DNA from: Candidatus Aminicenantota bacterium
GTDB taxonomy: Bacteria; Acidobacteriota; Aminicenantia; Aminicenantales; UBA4085
Length of the DNA stretch: 9,016 nt
NCBI GenBank assembly: GCA_003154255.1
Contig: PMCY01000192.1
Coordinates: 1-9,016 of the forward strand
Direction: 5' to 3'
The notes beneath the pieces are model-generated. The model was not told the origin of the DNA, ran no database searches, and worked only from the letters and a program-made list of their open reading frames with translations. Below, in pieces: positions 6,097-9,016 of this stretch. The number at the start of each line of letters is the position of its first letter. Positions within the stretch are counted from its first letter, which is position 1. A program made the translations under genes and the position numbers.

Positions 6097-8115
6097 TCAA
6101 TGGATGTTCCATCCGATCAAATACAAATGCCAAAAAGTCCACAGCAAAGGCACGGCCGCCAAAGCCAGAAGGCGCAGGTGCCAGCGGCCCAGCGCGTCGC
6201 GAAATCCGGGTCCAGGAATGAATCGGGCCGGCCGCAAAGCGGCGAAAATAAGGGCCAGGGCCAGGAGCGCGACCAGATCGGCGAGGATCTGGAACGGAAT
6301 CAACCCTTGCGGCCGGATCGACACATAGCTCAACGATTCGACCGCCATCTTCGGCCAGGCGGCAAAGAAGGCCGCCGGCAGCGCCAGCAGCCCGAGAGCG
6401 GTCAGGGGAGCAATCCGCCGGCCGGCGCCGCCTTTGGCCCAAAGCGGCGAAAGCAGGCCCGTCAACAGGATCGCCGCGCTCAGAATCAGAAGCGAGCCCA
6501 TGTGCCCGGGCGCTTTCCAGGCCGGCACTTTGTCATAGACGTTGTCCGTGTACAAATAAGCTCCGTCCGTGATCCGCCCGGACACGTCGCGCCGGAAAAC
6601 GAAAAGATCACTCCAACCGGAAGGCCGCGTTGGATCCAGGGCCGGATCGCTCCAGAAAACGTCCTTGGCGATCGGCCTGAACCCCGCTATTTTGCCGAGC
6701 CGCAAGCCGCCCTGCCCATCCGGAGCGACACGAAGACTCCCGGTCATAAACAGCTGGCCGAAGAGCGTCGTGGCCGATCTTTGCATCCGCCGGCCGCCGA
6801 CATACTCTCCGGTATACTCGCCCAGATCGATGCCCGGCAGGGGCACTGTCGGGATCGAGGGCGCATATCGCCCGAAGAGCGCTTCGAGGGCGATGGCCCG
6901 AAGATTGTTGAGCTGCGGAACTTTGACTGGCAGCGGCGCCCGGGGACCGGGATGAATCTTGGGGACGATGCCGAACAGCGAAAGGAGCGGATTCGATTGG
7001 CCCGGCTCACCCGTCAAAGAAACGAAGATCCCCAACCCGGCTTCGGGGATGAGGGTCAAATAGCTGAATGTCCCGACCAACCGCCCCCCGTGTTCGACAA
7101 GGGCATGTCCGTTCCAAACGCCGGTCATGAAGGCCACCCCGAAGCCCTGGACCAGCGGATGCGTGCCGCCCAGCCGGCCCATCAGCACGGCCGCCGTTTT
7201 TTCGGACACAAGCGCCGGGATGCCCGCCTCGGGATTTCCTCCGAGCAGGGCGATCATGCAACGGGCCATGTCCGCGCCGCTGACGGCAATGGCGCCGGCC
7301 GGCTGGTCCGACGGAGGCAGACACCATTCCTGGGGAATGGGCGTCGTCGAGCCGTCGGGATAGAAAGACTGGGCCTGGGCGGCGTCGGGAACCGACCGGG
7401 GAGACGCGATAACCAGGGCCGAGAGCATTCCCACCGGATCGAAGATTTCTTTTTGAACAAACGCCGCATAGGTTTGACCGCTCAGATCCTCCAGCGCCAG
7501 TCCCAACAAACCGAGACCGAAATTCGAATAGTTCGAACCCGACCCCGGCGGCCGGAGGAAAGCCGGCATTTTGGAGAGAAAATAGGGGCCATCGGCGACG
7601 GCCGGCGTTTGGCCCGCCCTCAGCCAGCCTTCCCTTTTCTCCTCATAGAAGCCTGCTTGATGGGTCCCCAGCATGCGGATGGTCAGCGCCCGGCCGGCAT
7701 TATCCGGCAGATGGAAGCGCTTCAGATAAAGGTTGAGAGGATCGTCGATGGAGCCGATCAGGCCGCGGTCCATGAGGCGGCCGATGCCGATCGCGGTGAA
7801 CGTCTTGGTGATCGAACCGATCCGAAAACGAGTCCGCGCCGGATCGATGGAGATGGAATGAGCGGCATCCTGGAAGCCATAGCCCTTGGTGAAAACGATC
7901 CGGCCGCCCTGGACAATGGAGACGACGGCGCCCGTGAAAGACCATCCGCCTCCCGGACCGAAGGCCTTGTCGAAAACCGCTTCCAGCATTTTCCCGTCGG
8001 GGACGTAAGCCGCGGGCGCCTCCTGATTCCGGGCGGCGGGTATGGCCGCGAATGCTGCGGCGGACCACTCAACGAGGGCCATCAACAGAAGGCCGGCGGT
8101 TTTGGGGCTTTTCAT
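6097..8115 (-). CDS. Class C beta-lactamase-like serine hydrolase with C-terminal membrane domain
   Basis: A predicted exported, membrane-anchored serine hydrolase of the class C beta-lactamase / penicillin-binding-protein-like family (PF00144 type). These are usually peptidases or esterases rather than resistance enzymes. From the ATG at 8115 it has 672 residues. A signal peptide lies at about 1-25. All three catalytic motifs are present: S101-I-T-K104, Y196-S-N198 and H342-G-G. A beta-rich, lipocalin-like segment follows (about 429-530, starting GIDLGEYTGEY). Four hydrophobic helices occupy about 540-560, 567-587, 605-627 and 646-672. An in-frame ATG at 8127 would add four residues, but only the 8115 ATG has a GAGG site at proper spacing. 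A divergent intergenic region lies upstream and the esterase gene 53 nt downstream, which suggests a two-gene transcript of cell-envelope or secreted hydrolases. The natural substrate is unknown. Confidence 0.9.
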   Translation of the reverse strand: MKSPKTAGLLLMALVEWSAAAFAAIPAARNQEAPAAYVPDGKMLEAVFDKAFGPGGGWSFTGAVVSIVQGGRIVFTKGYGFQDAAHSISIDPARTRFRIGSITKTFTAIGIGRLMDRGLIGSIDDPLNLYLKRFHLPDNAGRALTIRMLGTHQAGFYEEKREGWLRAGQTPAVADGPYFLSKMPAFLRPPGSGSNYSNFGLGLLGLALEDLSGQTYAAFVQKEIFDPVGMLSALVIASPRSVPDAAQAQSFYPDGSTTPIPQEWCLPPSDQPAGAIAVSGADMARCMIALLGGNPEAGIPALVSEKTAAVLMGRLGGTHPLVQGFGVAFMTGVWNGHALVEHGGRLVGTFSYLTLIPEAGLGIFVSLTGEPGQSNPLLSLFGIVPKIHPGPRAPLPVKVPQLNNLRAIALEALFGRYAPSIPTVPLPGIDLGEYTGEYVGGRRMQRSATTLFGQLFMTGSLRVAPDGQGGLRLGKIAGFRPIAKDVFWSDPALDPTRPSGWSDLFVFRRDVSGRITDGAYLYTDNVYDKVPAWKAPGHMGSLLILSAAILLTGLLSPLWAKGGAGRRIAPLTALGLLALPAAFFAAWPKMAVESLSYVSIRPQGLIPFQILADLVALLALALIFAALRPARFIPGPGFRDALGRWHLRLLALAAVPLLWTFWHLYLIGWNIH

Positions 8116-8183
8116 TTTGGGCCTCATCGAAGAGCTCGACTAGGGCCACCGATAATTACGTATATCATAACTATGTTCTAATA

Positions 8184-8212
8184 ATTGTGTTTTTTATTCT
8201 AGTGCCTGCCAA
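8184..8212 (-). promoter_or_regulatory. Candidate sigma-70-like promoter for the serine hydrolase gene
   Basis: On the minus strand TTGGCA (8212-8207) and CACAAT (8189-8184) are 17 bp apart, matching 5/6 of the -35 and 4/6 of the -10 consensus. Another -10-like box, TATGAT (8169-8164), is closer to the gene but has no good -35 partner. The predicted leader is about 60 nt. Base composition drops sharply to AT-rich here, as expected for a control region. Confidence 0.45.
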
Positions 8213-8228
8213 ATGACCTGTCAAGTTC

Positions 8229-8257
8229 TTGACTCCGGCGGTTTCCTTTCTTATAGT
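8229..8257 (+). promoter_or_regulatory. Candidate sigma-70-like promoter for the sugar isomerase gene
   Basis: TTGACT (8229-8234) and TATAGT (8252-8257) are separated by exactly 17 bp, each a 5/6 match to consensus. This is the best promoter in the window. Transcription would start near 8264, leaving a leader of about 100 nt before the ATG at 8364. It points away from the minus-strand candidate promoter, with their -35 boxes 16 bp apart. Confidence 0.6.
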
Positions 8258-8264
8258 AAAGAAA

Positions 8265-8300
8265 ATATTAATATGCGAACTTGGTTATTATTTTGGTAAC
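8265..8300. promoter_or_regulatory. Palindrome and short repeats at the predicted transcription start
   Basis: ATATTAATAT (8265-8274) is a perfect 10-bp palindrome right at the predicted start of the isomerase transcript. Just after it are two direct copies of TTGGTWA (8281-8287 and 8293-8299, 12 bp apart), and GTTA/TAAC (8284-8287 and 8297-8300) form an inverted pair. These could be operator half-sites. They are short and AT-rich, so chance is possible, and no regulator gene is visible nearby. Confidence 0.25.
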
Positions 8301-8363
8301 GCATAAATTTCACCGAACCCACCGCCCGGCCGGCACCTGCCGCCATTTTAAAAGGAGCCGAAC

Positions 8364-9016
8364 ATGATCCCCCAAAATTACGAGATCAAGACCGAGCGCA
8401 TCCGCCGGGAATTCGAAGCCCTCCGGAAGACCGATCCCGGCCGCCTCAAGGACCGTCTGAACCTGTCCTGGAGCAACTGGGGATTCGGCCGGGAAAGCCT
8501 GGAAGCCTCGGCCGCCCGGCTGGAGCGCGCCGGCATCCGCTGGATCGAGCTTCACGGAAACCACTACGGTCCGGACCTGGGCTATCGACCGGGCGAGACG
8601 CTGCGCACGCTCGGGGATCACGGCATCCGGCCGGCCGGAATCTGCGGTATGTTCTCCCCGGAAAACGATTTGTCCTCCAACGCACCCTTCAAGCGCCAAG
8701 CGGCGATCGATTATATCCGCCGGGAGCTCGCCTTCGCCCAAGCCGTCGGGGCCTCGTACCTGCTCATCTGTCCCGGCGCCGTGGGAAGGCCGCAGGCCGC
8801 GGACGACGGGGAATTCGAACGCAGCGTCGAGACGGCCCGGCTGGTGGCCCCGGACTTCGCCGCCGCCGGCGTCAAGGCCGCCGTCGAGCCGATCCGCTCG
8901 GCGGAGACGAGCCTCTGCCATACCGTCGCCGAAGCCGCGGCCTATATCGATGCCGTCGGCCATCCCGGCATCGCCCACATCAACGGCGACGTCTACCACA
9001 TGCAGGTCGAGGAGCC
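8364..9016 (+). CDS. Sugar phosphate isomerase/epimerase family TIM-barrel protein (partial)
   Basis: The gene runs off the right edge after 217 complete codons. It begins with ATG 6 nt after AAAGGAG (8351-8357). The protein resembles the xylose-isomerase-like TIM barrel family (AP_endonuc_2, PF01261) that includes D-tagatose 3-epimerase and related sugar or inositol enzymes. Visible strands and motifs include WSNWGFG (36-42), IRWIELHGNHYG (58-69), SYLLICPGA (131-139), AVEPI with E175 and GDVYHM with D209 and H212. E175, D209 and H212 fit the divalent-metal-binding Glu and Asp-x-x-His of the epimerases. The last metal ligands would be beyond the edge. About 30 residues precede the first barrel strand, a modest N-terminal extension. 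No signal peptide is seen, so it is cytoplasmic. The true substrate is unknown; a link to sugars brought in by RhaT is only a guess. Confidence 0.85.
   Translation, partial: MIPQNYEIKTERIRREFEALRKTDPGRLKDRLNLSWSNWGFGRESLEASAARLERAGIRWIELHGNHYGPDLGYRPGETLRTLGDHGIRPAGICGMFSPENDLSSNAPFKRQAAIDYIRRELAFAQAVGASYLLICPGAVGRPQAADDGEFERSVETARLVAPDFAAAGVKAAVEPIRSAETSLCHTVAEAAAYIDAVGHPGIAHINGDVYHMQVEE

Noticed and set aside
6097..8115. Reading the beta-lactamase-like gene as an antibiotic-resistance gene.
   Set aside because: The SxxK/YxN/HGG pattern is shared with many peptidases and esterases, and the membrane tail and neighbouring esterase do not suggest resistance.
6100..8181. A 693-codon open frame on the plus strand opposite the serine hydrolase gene.
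   Set aside because: The translation is rich in Arg, Gly and Gln with no recognisable domain or hydrophobic core, and it mirrors the codon bias of the real gene on the other strand, which has clear catalytic motifs.
8310..8999. A 229-codon minus-strand open frame opposite the right-hand gene.
   Set aside because: The plus-strand frame here has a strong ribosome-binding site, a promoter and TIM-barrel epimerase motifs; the minus-strand frame shows none.

Overview
The window is GC-rich bacterial DNA holding eight protein genes. Seven lie on the minus strand and one, at the right edge, lies on the plus strand. Two are cut by the window ends: a GWxTD-domain protein on the left and a TIM-barrel sugar isomerase/epimerase on the right. 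I see no tRNA, rRNA, CRISPR array, insertion sequence or phage gene. The mix of a GWxTD-domain secreted protein, a four-subunit pyruvate:ferredoxin oxidoreductase, a RhaT-type sugar symporter and secreted hydrolases would fit an anaerobic heterotroph from an Acidobacteriota-like lineage (for example Aminicenantes). That placement is an inference from gene content, not from a marker gene.

Layout along the minus strand, reading right to left. A divergent, AT-rich control region (about 8116-8363) separates the plus-strand isomerase gene from a minus-strand gene for a secreted class C beta-lactamase-like serine hydrolase with four C-terminal membrane segments (8115-6097). Next, 53 nt later, comes a secreted Fes/esterase-D-type alpha/beta hydrolase (6043-4829). 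After an 84-nt gap with a strong GC hairpin comes a compact operon for pyruvate synthase in the order gamma-delta-alpha-beta (porC 4744-4163, porD 4158-3841, porA 3838-2654, porB 2629-1694). Then come an AT-rich gap, a RhaT-type L-rhamnose/proton symporter (1583-405), a terminator-like hairpin, and the start of the GWxTD gene (224-1).

The por genes form one enzyme that links pyruvate, CoA, acetyl-CoA and reduced ferredoxin, and is typical of anaerobic sugar catabolism. RhaT imports a deoxyhexose, and the plus-strand TIM-barrel protein probably isomerises or epimerises a sugar, so the area has a sugar-use flavour. Nothing in the sequence proves that these genes share regulation. Most of the window is ordinary metabolic sequence. 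The observations most worth a second look are the divergent control region, a hairpin abutting the esterase ribosome-binding site, the beta-lactamase/membrane fusion, and the long loop in RhaT. I found no convincing undescribed system.
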